Assembly (NCBI GenBank): GCA_009746045.1
Contig: RPFO01000007.1
Coordinates: 1-57,699, forward strand
Direction: 5' to 3'
From: Mesostigma viride
Taxonomy: Eukaryota > Streptophyta > Mesostigmatophyceae > Mesostigmatales > Mesostigmataceae
DNA length: 57,699 bases
In this document: positions 27,307 through 35,909 of the stretch, in pieces
Position numbering within the stretch: position 1 is the stretch's first letter
How the letters are laid out: the number at the start of each line of letters is the position of its first letter
Notes under the pieces: model-generated
What the model saw: only the letters and a program-made list of their open reading frames with translations
The model's database searches: none
Told to the model about the DNA's origin: nothing
Made by a program: the position numbers and the translations under genes

Positions 27307-28244
27307 AGGAGGGGCGTCGATACCTGGGACGTCGTTTGTAACGGCCGACCAGTCTTCAAGAGATAGTATGGTATCGGCCAACTCGAATTGGAAAAACAGC
27401 GGCGTACAAGATGAGGTTCAATCACGTCCTGAGATTATTATTACACAACGTAATCCCCCCCTGAAGGGACAGGCACGAATGGAAACCGTGCTGATTGGCC
27501 TCGTCTGAGGGAATCCCTACACCCCTCTGTGGAAGAGGATGAGTTGATGATTCCACACAATCGGCGGGTTCATGAGGAGCCGCTCGATTACGGTGACGCA
27601 GGTTCTAAATTTGACGCGATGGACTTATATTTTCCCGGGGGAATCTATAGAGAGTTGCCAGATGTAAGGGGGAAGAACGTGAATAACGAATTTGACGATT
27701 CAAACCCCCTGCGAAAAATCAAACTAGAAACTCCGCGCAGTCATCCTATCGTCCTGACCCACGACTGCCCGGAATAAACCTTGATACAAACAAAAAGCAA
27801 AAAACTGGTCGGCCAAAGGTATTTTCTGACCGTTTACACGGGGTTGCACTCCCTGACGAAAACGCGGAAAGGTCTCCTCTTGAAAACTTACCAGAGGAGG
27901 TTTTACACCATATAGTTAATAATTTAGATGTGCAATCGTTGCGCAACTTTGGTGCATCCAACAAAAACCTATATCATCAGGTATTGAAACTGATGGAAGA
28001 TAGCATCAAAGCTAACCCTGAATATTTTAGCGGCACCGGCAGTGCTGAAATGGAAAAGAAAGCGGTAATGACAGTGAACGCCGAGAATGCGGAAAGAAAA
28101 AAAAAAGGACTTGAACCGTTTAACGAAACGCAGTACCTTGAAAGGATAGCGCTGTATATGGATGCCTGGTGGGAAAAAAGAGCGGAACTAATACAAAAAG
28201 TGCGTATTGCAAAGAGACTCCAAGAAATCCGGCCTTCTCGGTAA
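27185..28244 (+). CDS. Cys/His knuckle plus F-box-like protein, two frameshifts
   Basis: The knuckle is identical to that of the 26147 gene. The frame breaks at a run of seven C near 27457 and again near 27760; three frames read on smoothly from one another and total about 350 residues. The last part contains a good F-box-like helix (ENLPEEVLHHIVNNLDVQSL, then RNFGASNKN) at 27882-27965, followed by a charged helical tail. It is a tandem duplicate of its left neighbour that diverged after the knuckle. Confidence 0.65.
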
Positions 28245-28287
28245 AACCGTTTCCTGGTACCGCAATAATGATCTTACCGAACTTCAT

Positions 28288-28479
28288 ATGATGGGTTGTT
28301 TTCTCGCCAAATTGGAAACAGAGTGGGAGGATCGCGATCCTAATGCGTCTTCGATACGGATCCGCTGTCGCGATGTCGCCGAGGCGTCAATAATGGCAAA
28401 GGATCGTAAAAACGCACGTGACGTCGGCCACGATCGTTCCAACGCGTGTGAGAGACTAGAACAGGAAGCATCTTACTAG
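28288..28479 (+). CDS. Possible small protein, 63 residues
   Basis: A frame starting MMGCFLAKLETEWEDRDP is charged and has a plausible composition. It has no recognised motif, and its start follows CTTCATATG only loosely. It fills the gap between the F-box-like gene and the convergent knuckle gene. Confidence 0.3.
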   Translation: MMGCFLAKLETEWEDRDPNASSIRIRCRDVAEASIMAKDRKNARDVGHDRSNACERLEQEASY

Positions 28480-28493
28480 ATGGTAAGGTAATT

Positions 28494-28808
28494 TCACCTC
28501 CTCCGGCTCTTGCGATGCCTTCGCTGGTTGATGGTGTGCTTCAGATACGCCATCTGCGCTGGATGGGTTTGCGAGCTTTGATACATATAGGGCATTGGCT
28601 CCTGGCTCAAGTCCATCCATTCCAGCTGGCCGTTGGTGGCGGGGACGTCGGGGGGCTGGACCATGTCGCCGCTGTTCGCCATTCCACATGAGGCGGCTCG
28701 GTGGCGAGAAGCCGGCTTGCGCCTCGAGTGCGAGGCGCACCTCTTGTAGCCAGCCCTGGCGCTGTTGCTGCAATGGCTGCCGTCCTTGCATTTTGCGGTG
28801 CACTTCAT
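28494..28808 (-). CDS. Cys/His-knuckle protein, 104 residues
   Basis: The N-terminal 27 residues are the knuckle (CTAKCKDGSHC, then YKRCASH). The rest is a low-complexity stretch with Met, Pro and Gln, and ends in a basic Arg/Lys tail (HRKSRRR). GTATAC lies six bases before the ATG, like the duplicated knuckle genes. Function unknown; the basic ends suggest nucleic acid or chromatin contact. Confidence 0.65.
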   Translation of the reverse strand: MKCTAKCKDGSHCSNSARAGYKRCASHSRRKPASRHRAASCGMANSGDMVQPPDVPATNGQLEWMDLSQEPMPYMYQSSQTHPAQMAYLKHTINQRRHRKSRRR

Positions 28809-28974
28809 GGGTGTATACTACTTGTTCTCTAGAAAAACTTCGGACTCACTTGTTTTTCTTCGTGGCTCGCTTTTTTGGTTTCTTTTTTCGCGTTTGTCCC
28901 CCTCCGTGGTTGTTCAGGCCGTGACTATAATACAACAAGGGAGGCATGGCGTATAAGATACAGCGGCGATTTTT

Positions 28975-29046
28975 GTTCGGGGCGAGACTCGAACTCGCGA
29001 CCTGCGGCTCATAAGACCGCCGCTCTACCGACTGAGCTACTCGAAC
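28975..29046 (-). tRNA. tRNA-Ile (anticodon UAU), intronless
   Basis: The minus strand folds into a 72-base cloverleaf: acceptor GTTCGAG/CCCGAAC (one A-C mismatch), D arm GCTC/GAGC, anticodon stem GCGGT/GCCGC with loop CTTATGA (anticodon TAT, reads AUA), and T arm GCGAG/CTCGC with loop TTCGAGT. CCA is not encoded. No T run follows on the RNA strand. A viral tRNA-Ile(UAU) would support translation of AUA codons. Confidence 0.85.
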
Positions 29047-29118
29047 GTACCTTTTAGCACCACTTTTTTCCTTCCGTTTTGAACGCGCTTTTTTTGGCGC
29101 GTATGTATAAAAAGGAGC

Positions 29119-30893
29119 ATGATCGGAAAACCGAGGACATGTAAAGGAACGCTAAAAGACGGTCGTTCGTGCTCGAACTGTTGTACGGGTAAGCGTAAGT
29201 ATTGCGGCGTCCATAGCAGGACTCGGACACACCGAGCTCGAAACGAAAAGTTCGAAAACGAACCTAGTCAAACCTTAGAACACAAAGACCGCCTCAACCG
29301 TGTACTAGAAAAAGGGAGAGAGGCCCAAATAACCCGAGAAAAAAATGGCGCCCCCCGAAAATCTGGACGCCACAGGAAAAACAAGAGGTTTATGAAAGGG
29401 CCTCCAAAACGGTCATGAATGCAAGGGAAAGTATTGCCCCCCCCATCGTCAGGGAAAATGCATGGATTAATAATGTTTCGAAGCATGTCGATAACACTAA
29501 TGCAGATCTTCCAAGTACTGATATTCCATCTTCTCGCGAAGATACTAAAAGAGATTATAGCGAGGAAAGGGTGAGACAAAATCACGAAAGCAATAAGGTC
29601 CAATCGCAAAAATTACTTTTTGATTTGTTATTGACAGACACTTCACTCTTCAGTAAAAGTGAAAAAGAGGAACACGAAAAAAAGATTGCTTCTGCCAGTA
29701 AGGTGTTGTATGAATCAAAGGTGGCTCTAACAAACAAACAAAATAAAGATCAAGAGGCTGCGGAACAGGAAGCTTTACGGGCGTCTGAAAACAGAAACAA
29801 ACCAGTCGACTCTGCACGAACTAAACAGATGTTAGATAAGTTGAAACAAAAACGAAAAGAGGCTCCGGAAAAGGAAGATTTACGGGCGTCTGAAAACAGA
29901 AACAAACCAGTCGACTCTGCACGAACTAAACAGATGTTAGATAAGTTGAAACAAAAACGAAAAGAGGCTGCATGGCAAGACGAGCGACGAAAAGCTGCAG
30001 CTAATATTTTGCGGCGGCAAGAGGAACGAGCAGCGAAACGTGCTGAGGAACAGGAAGCTTTACGGGCTGCTGAAGCGGCTGCGGAACAGGCAGCTAAAGC
30101 GGCTGCGGAACAAGAAGCTGCAAGACGTGCACTAAAAGCGGCTGCGAAAGAGGCGGCTAGAATAGCTCGTGAAAAAGAAGATCAACGAAAACAGCAAGAA
30201 GAGGAAGCGGAACAAGCACGACAAGCGGAAGCGCAAGCAAAACGATTCAAAGAGTATGTCAAGTTTTACGCACAACAACGTCCTCAAACAGCGGGACCTT
30301 CTTATAACAGAGGTTCTCAACCGCAAGGACGGGATGAGAGAGAACGACAAGACGAAGAGGCAAAAGGATCATTTGCAAGGAGCTGGGATCGTGCTCAAAG
30401 AGCAAAAGCCCGGATGGAAAACGAACGAGCGTCTGAGCAACGTCCTTATCCAGCTGTACCGTCGAATATGCAAGAAGCTCAACCGCAAGTACCTAATATG
30501 CCCGATCCGGAGTCTACTGAAGACTTTCTAAGGTTTCTTTATCGAGAACCACGACAAAAAGCACCGATCGTGGAGAATCTCTTCAAGACAGCGGGACTAA
30601 CGCAAGTAGAGGTTGATTCGGCAGCTCCGGGCTTACTAAATGTTGCAAATAACATTCTCGACCCTCGAACTATTTTCGGTCTACAAAAAAAATGGAAACC
30701 GGTATCAAAGATAGCAGGCAAAGCTCGAATACACCCAGACAAATGGCACCTCGAGAACCAAAACTATCCTGGGGTCTTTAATACAAAGATGAACACATTC
30801 GTGGGTAATCTGTTTAAAGAAATAAAAAAACATTATCCGATGCAGAAAAGGAAGACAAAAATGAAAACCATAGAAAAAGGTCGCAGAAAGTAA
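29119..30893 (+). CDS. Cys/His knuckle, long coiled coil and J-domain-like tail, frameshifted
   Basis: Two frames (29119-29418 and 29415-30893) join at a run of C near 29352, giving about 590 residues. The N-terminus is a knuckle (CKGTLKDGRSC, then KYCGVH). A long Ala/Glu/Lys/Arg-rich coiled coil follows, with an exact 105-base duplication (35 residues each, starting near 29774 and 29879). Near the C-terminus, ARIHPDKW carries the HPD of J-domains between two helices, resembling an auxilin-type J-domain. It may recruit Hsp70. TATAAAAAGG lies about 6-14 bases before the ATG. Confidence 0.65.
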
Positions 30894-31257
30894 TGGGCAA
30901 TGTGTGGTAGAAACACGTCCGCGGGATTTGTAAGCATTACCCAGTCTTTGATCTTCGTACTTAAAAAGCGAGGTCGGAACAAAACTGTACCCACCTCATC
31001 GAGCCGTTGTCGGGATTCGGATAGATGTCGGACACACACCCTGCAAAAAAACCAGTTGTCATAAACAATTGGATATTGTCATTGCCGCAAATGACAAGTA
31101 TCCGCTTGTATGCAGCATTTTGACATCGTTCAAGTATCAGTAGCTCTCTATATTATCATCACATCCGTACGGCCAGTCTCGTGACGTCAGCGCACTCGGA
31201 CAACGAGTCTTCTAATTCTTCTCGAGGTCTCTCGAGTCCCGATCTCCCGTTTCGCCC
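30894..31257. promoter_or_regulatory. Intergenic with CRE palindrome upstream of KilA-N gene
   Basis: No gene is seen. TGACGTCA (31182-31189) is a perfect CRE/ATF palindrome, and CTATATTATC near 31148-31157 is the best TATA candidate. Both lie 60-110 bases before the KilA-N start. The leader is rich in TCTCG words. Confidence 0.45.
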
Positions 31258-32349
31258 ATGGCTGTCGCCGCACCGTTTGCACACGCTTTGTTCAACTTAG
31301 CAAGAGAAACAGACACCTATTGGATATTCACGTTGAAACCGTGCATAATGTTCGAAGTAAATCCTAACCAGGAAATAAAAGTGTGGAAGAGCGACCGAAT
31401 GATCCATGGCCAGAATTTGACCGCGGCCGCTTCCAATGGAAAGAAGCGTTTCGAAAGCTGGTTTAGACTCGATGGGTCAAAAGCCTTTATTGCAGCCCTC
31501 GAACGGGCTTCGCGGTCTGAGGAGCGGAGTGTCGATGGTCGACGCATAGAACACACATCTGTGTTCTATGGTCAAGGCCTGACGAAGGATGTTCTCCAGG
31601 CGACAAAAAACGTAAAGACCGGGCCTGTGGACGATCGCGGCGTCTACATCCACCCAAAGCTGGTTAACTCTCTGGCCATGTGGGTAAGTCCGGACTTTGC
31701 CGTCCACGCCATGGATTGGGTGGACCGCATCCTCGCGGGCGACATAACGATGATCGAGGTCGTCCGCGACGCGCACGACGCGGCAAACGGCACGACTACG
31801 ACGGTTCTGTTGAACACGGAACTCCACAATGGCCGCAAGAAACCGGACTACGTCGAACCCGTGCGCGCTGCGCCCCCTTCGATGCGCGTTGCTTCTAAGG
31901 ACTTGCAGCACAAGCTTGCGGACTTGGTTTCGATCACTGTGCCAAAAGAACGCGTGAGACAGACGTTGGTTACGGTTGCGGACCGCGGATGCAAAGCTTC
32001 GACGGGGGTTGACACGGCGGCGCTGAAGGAGCTCAACAACGCGTACAAAGGGAGCGCAAGAGACCTGATGGACGAGGAGCAGCTCGCGGTCGACGAGTTT
32101 TTCAAGCGTCAGGTGATTTTGCGCGCCAAGAGACAGGGAAGGGAGGCCGACTTCACGGAGATCGCGGTGGAAGTCCAGTTGCAGCTGGCACCTTTCACTG
32201 TGCAGGCAACCGGCGCGACGCCATTCGAGGTTGTGAAGAAAAACAAGGAGGAGATGAAAACGGATCTTGTTCTTACCCGTCCGCTGAACCTCGAGAGGTT
32301 CAATTTTTCGGGAAGGAAAAAGATCAAGAGCGCCGAAGCGCTTTCTTGA
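31258..32349 (+). CDS. KilA-N domain protein
   Basis: This 363-residue protein is a probable DNA-binding regulator. Residues 70-160 show the KilA-N pattern: GVYIHPKLVNSLAMWVSPDF followed by an aromatic-rich helix (MDWVDRIL). The C-terminal 200 residues are helical, with no second domain recognised. KilA-N proteins are frequent and variable in nucleocytoviruses. The upstream CRE and TATA candidates and the relatively high GC suggest a separately regulated, perhaps acquired gene. Confidence 0.8.
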   Translation: MAVAAPFAHALFNLARETDTYWIFTLKPCIMFEVNPNQEIKVWKSDRMIHGQNLTAAASNGKKRFESWFRLDGSKAFIAALERASRSEERSVDGRRIEHTSVFYGQGLTKDVLQATKNVKTGPVDDRGVYIHPKLVNSLAMWVSPDFAVHAMDWVDRILAGDITMIEVVRDAHDAANGTTTTVLLNTELHNGRKKPDYVEPVRAAPPSMRVASKDLQHKLADLVSITVPKERVRQTLVTVADRGCKASTGVDTAALKELNNAYKGSARDLMDEEQLAVDEFFKRQVILRAKRQGREADFTEIAVEVQLQLAPFTVQATGATPFEVVKKNKEEMKTDLVLTRPLNLERFNFSGRKKIKSAEALS

Positions 32350-32355
32350 ATTGTT

Positions 32356-32529
32356 TTAATAATCGTATGCAGAGGTAGATGCAATCCTCTCGAGATCAAT
32401 AAATGATGGTGTCGGGTCCGCCGCGGTTGTCGGACGTGACGTCGTTTGTCTCTGCTGACGTTCCATCAGTCGTATCTCACGCGCAGTCGTAGGACGTTTC
32501 ATCTCTTGATAATTTCGTTTAGGGGGCAT
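32356..32529 (-). CDS. Small basic protein, 57 residues
   Basis: The frame begins MPPKRNYQEMKRPTTAREIR and is rich in Arg, Gln and Thr. It is tightly packed against the KilA-N gene end (six bases away) and has an AT-rich segment upstream of its ATG. No family is recognised; a virion or DNA-binding peptide is possible. Confidence 0.5.
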   Translation of the reverse strand: MPPKRNYQEMKRPTTAREIRLMERQQRQTTSRPTTAADPTPSFIDLERIASTSAYDY

Positions 32530-32676
32530 GAAACCTTACATGATTAAGCAAAGACAAAATAATGTTTTATTATTAAATCGTTAATAGGTGTTACAGCGTC
32601 TTAGACTCAAGAGAGTCTCGGCATTAAAGCCTTTAATTCAAGACAGTCTCGGCTTTCAAGACTTTCATCGCGGATT

Positions 32677-33255
32677 TCAGCGCATCGCCTTACGCATGCA
32701 CTCAATGAGTCGGTTTGCCTCCTTCGCTTTTGCTCGAAGGTTTTCTCGCTCCTCCACGAGCTTCTTTTTCTTGAGCTGTTTTTCCTCATCCGTCATTCTT
32801 GTGTTCACGTGTAAGAGGTAATTGAGTTCGCGTCGAATCGCGATGTACCGGAAGTCGTCTTTGATCTTCCTTTCGACAGCGTCTTCAAGCATTTTCCATA
32901 GGTTGTCGAATGCTTCAGGCGTCGTTGGTTTGTTGAAGGCCCCGTCTTCCGAAGGCGTTTCGATCGCCTCTTGGATGGATTTGCGTTTTAAAGAGGAAGA
33001 CGATGAATTTTGGCATCTTCACGCGACGAAAAGAGACTGCAACTTCTTTAGGAATGGCGTGTGTTGGTCGAGAACGAAATGCAAGAATTGCCCCAAGGCG
33101 ACCAAGCACACGAACGAGAGAGCGAGGATTGGGACTCGAAATCGTCTCCCATCGGCTAAATAGGCGATGACGACCGAAGCTAGCAACGTCGCCGCCCAAT
33201 CAAAAGCGGCGGATCCCGCGATCCGATAAGAACGCAATCTTTCTATCAAAGACAT
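32677..33255 (-). CDS. Two-helix membrane protein with in-frame TGA and coiled-coil tail
   Basis: The first 78 codons (33255-33022) encode two membrane helices (near residues 17-36 and 42-62). A TGA at 33019-33021 then interrupts a frame that stays open for another 110 codons to 32677: a Ser-rich linker, then a charged coiled coil (EEKQLKKKKLVEERENLRAK). No ATG exists in the first 40 codons after the TGA. Either the TGA is a sequence error or read through, giving a protein of about 190 residues, or a second gene starts at the Met at 32892. The linker composition favours one protein. Confidence 0.55.
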
Positions 33256-33340
33256 GACTGTTAAGAATCAATTTCGAGATTCTTCCAAACAAGGGTGTAC
33301 GGAGCGGCTGCGGAAACAGGCGAACCAGAGAATCGCAATC

Positions 33341-33739
33341 TTACTGAGGAGGATCGGTTTCGTTCTTATCCGGATCCCTTGGTTCGTCGAGGAGACGCGA
33401 GAGGACGATCGCGTATGCGGATGCGACATTGAGACGAATGTAACTGACGATCATAAACGCGAGAAGGCCTTTGAAGAAGCCTAGTCGATAAAATCCGGGG
33501 AAAAAAATCATCGCGCTGAGTGCCATTGACGCAAAAACGGGGATTTGGGCTTGCAGAATTTCGGTTACATCTTTTTCCTGGTCGTCCGATGCGATCGCTC
33601 GAATCCAGAAATTTGTAAAAACAGCAAAGATAAGTGGAAATACGAAAATATCAGCGATCTTCAAGGCAGAGCCGAAACACGCGGATAAGATTGTAACGTC
33701 CGGCTTATCCTTGACGGTTTTGGGCTCGACTTTGCTCAT
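33341..33739 (-). CDS. Membrane protein, 132 residues
   Basis: There are three hydrophobic segments (about residues 28-48, 68-88 and 92-112), with a charged tail rich in Asp and Pro. The chosen start at 33739 lies eight bases after TATACTAAT; the open frame further upstream is antisense to the 33804 gene. A virion or ER membrane protein is plausible; the family is not recognised. Confidence 0.65.
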   Translation of the reverse strand: MSKVEPKTVKDKPDVTILSACFGSALKIADIFVFPLIFAVFTNFWIRAIASDDQEKDVTEILQAQIPVFASMALSAMIFFPGFYRLGFFKGLLAFMIVSYIRLNVASAYAIVLSRLLDEPRDPDKNETDPPQ

Positions 33740-33803
33740 GAGATTAGTATAAAAGAGAAGCAGAAAACAAGAATAAGCGAAACACCTCACAACTCGCACG
33801 AAA

Positions 33804-34499
33804 ATGAGGGTCACGAACGAAATCGCCCAATTTCTCGACTCTTTGACGCTCGTCATGGACGGGGCTCTCATCAACAGCGAGTTCCCGGAGCGAGTCGCGG
33901 ACATGTTTAAACGGCACAACATCTCCACGCCTTCGGTCCATATCTCGGACGCTTTCATCGAAAAAATATCGAAAACGTTCCTTTCGGGACTCTTGATACC
34001 CGAGTTTATGAACAGAGCGGTTGTGGACGCCGTGTTGTCCGCGCCGATCGCTCCTGCCTTTTCTGGCGTGGCGGGCATTTCGATTGCGCCCATTCAATGG
34101 GATCAACTACTCACCGCGGTTTGCAGTAGTTTGGGTCGTCCAAAAATCCTGAGCGCGCACGGATATGTCCGTTCGGACGAACTCGAACAGCTCGGTCGAC
34201 GAATCATCACTTGCTGCATCACGCCGAGCACGCTCAACTCTGCCAAGCTTCGAGTTTCTCTCGCTACGTGCGTGTCCGAGTTTGGCGTCGACCAAATCGT
34301 GGTTTGCTGTCTCCTTCAGCTTTCTTCACTCAGCCAGGCGGGCACGACTCTTCGGTCTCTGCACGAGGAGATCGTGGAAGAAATCATGGTAGCCGCGAGA
34401 GCGGCTTATATGGAACTGTCAAACCCTGCTCCTGTGGACACGATGGTCACGAAAGCGATCAACGACTTTGTGTTGACCGCCGACGAGTATTTGGTTTGA
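33804..34499 (+). CDS. Unknown protein, 231 residues
   Basis: This is a mostly helical, soluble-looking protein with several Cys and no zinc motif (MRVTNEIAQFLDSL start). A TATAAAAG at about 33750 gives a leader of about 50 bases, longer than for most genes nearby. It is divergent from the membrane-protein gene, with which it shares the TATA region. The family is not recognised. Confidence 0.65.
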   Translation: MRVTNEIAQFLDSLTLVMDGALINSEFPERVADMFKRHNISTPSVHISDAFIEKISKTFLSGLLIPEFMNRAVVDAVLSAPIAPAFSGVAGISIAPIQWDQLLTAVCSSLGRPKILSAHGYVRSDELEQLGRRIITCCITPSTLNSAKLRVSLATCVSEFGVDQIVVCCLLQLSSLSQAGTTLRSLHEEIVEEIMVAARAAYMELSNPAPVDTMVTKAINDFVLTADEYLV

Positions 34500-34827
34500 T
34501 CATCAGTCCCTGCCATTGGCACCGTATTTGGGAACAAACACGGCGGATTCGAAACTTCGATCGCGATTCAAAAAACCTTTCATTAGCGTGATGAGATCTC
34601 TCGTTGTCTGACCCGTGCTCTATGGAGGTTTTCTTGCCTCGTGGCATTCACGAGTGTGTTGTAACTTTAGGATGGAAATTTTCTCCGAGTTCCTTTGCTT
34701 GCAGATGTCGAACATGTGCCCATTAATTCGGTACCTCTTGAAAGGGTCGTTGGCGACCTCTTGGTAGTCGTGGGAACGGAACAGGACATCTGATCTGTAA
34801 TGTATATTAACATTTAATGAAAAACTG
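34500..34827. other. Gap with a possible small broken gene
   Basis: On the minus strand, about 34805-34620, one frame reads coherently (DYQEVANDPFKRYRINGHMF, ending at a stop at 34620). It has no ATG in its own frame. An ATG in a neighbouring frame at about 34791 suggests a frameshifted gene of about 55 codons. Nothing else is seen. Confidence 0.3.
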
Positions 34828-35902
34828 CTATCTACGTTTCCTTTTGGCTTCAGGCGAGTGTTTTTTCTTCTCTTCGGGTTTCTCTTCCTCGGATGCCCCT
34901 TTCTTTTTCTTTTCATCAGCGTCCCCTTCCCAGTCAACAAGGTTGTACAAAGCTGTCAACCCGCCAGCCGCGAGAACCCCCGTACCAAGCAATGGGGCGG
35001 CGGCTACCATTGTTACTGCGGACCCCAACCAGTGAATCCTACCATGGCAGCCTTTTCGGGGTTTTCCATGGTCCAGTTGAGAAGTCTTGCTAGTGTGCGT
35101 TTCTTTGGGCTTTTTATGCCGTGATCAATACCCAATACCTTTAAATATCTCACCTGATCGGCCCCTGATAACTTAAAGAATCCAATTGGCATGATCCATG
35201 TTTGGATAAAATTCCACAATTCACTTCCACCCTCACTATTAAAAAAATATTTCTCGACCTTTTTAAAAACTGACCAATCTTCTAAAGTTTTTTGAACAGC
35301 GCCTGTTTCGTCTAGCTGCGTTGCAACGATCAGCGCGGCCATAACCGAGCTTAGCGCGCTGCCGGCGATAAAAGCACCTTTAGCAATTGTACCCCACGGA
35401 ATCTTTTTTAAGGCTTCGTAGATAGACCTTGCGACCTGCTTCACGTAATCCATGGGACGCTTCGTGAAGAGAACCATCGCGCAAAGTTGATCGTGATTCA
35501 GGCGTCGGAGCTCTTTAATATCGACATCGTGAAGTGCATGGATGGTTTTGATAAGTTGTACGCGTGTCTTCGACTTCTTGATCTCAGTTCCGCAGTATAA
35601 AAGGGCCAGGCGCGTGATGAATTCGCGATTGACGGCGGCACAGAGTTCGGTTTTCGACATTTTTTTAATTTCCGTGGTTTCGACGGTCGGGTCGATCAGT
35701 GCAGCGAGTTCTTCTGCATCTTTTCGTGTAAGGTGCTTGGCCAGACCAGGGCAGTGCATCAACTCGTCGGGGTCAGTTTCCGCCTCGTTTTGAACGGCCG
35801 GCTCCTGGAAACCTGGTTTCGATCCGCTTCTGTGGTCCGTCTTTGATACTCTTCCCAAGGTTCGATTTCTTCTTCTCTAGCTCTATGTTTTCGCCTCCCC
35901 AT
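34828..35902 (-). CDS. Paralogue of the adjacent knuckle protein, two frameshifts
   Basis: Three frames join near 35815 and 35035, giving about 357 residues. The N-terminus has an EIEPWEEYQRRTTEADRNQ-type segment shared with the 25868 protein. The core (ELMHCPGLAKHLTRKDAEEL, then helices and a Gly/Ala-rich hydrophobic stretch) matches the middle of the neighbouring 35910-37774 protein (ELMNCIGLTKGLKRPEAEQL). A second hydrophobic stretch (VLAAGGLTALYNLV) precedes a Lys/Glu-rich tail. Membrane association is possible. ATG 35902 lies eight bases from the stop of the upstream gene. Confidence 0.6.
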
Positions 35903-35909
35903 TATGTAA

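Noticed and set aside
29345-29360. Programmed ribosomal frameshifting at C runs
   Set aside because: Shifts occur at many unrelated sequences and in both directions, without a common slippery site or downstream structure, and the palindrome arms differ in the same way. Sequencing indels are simpler.
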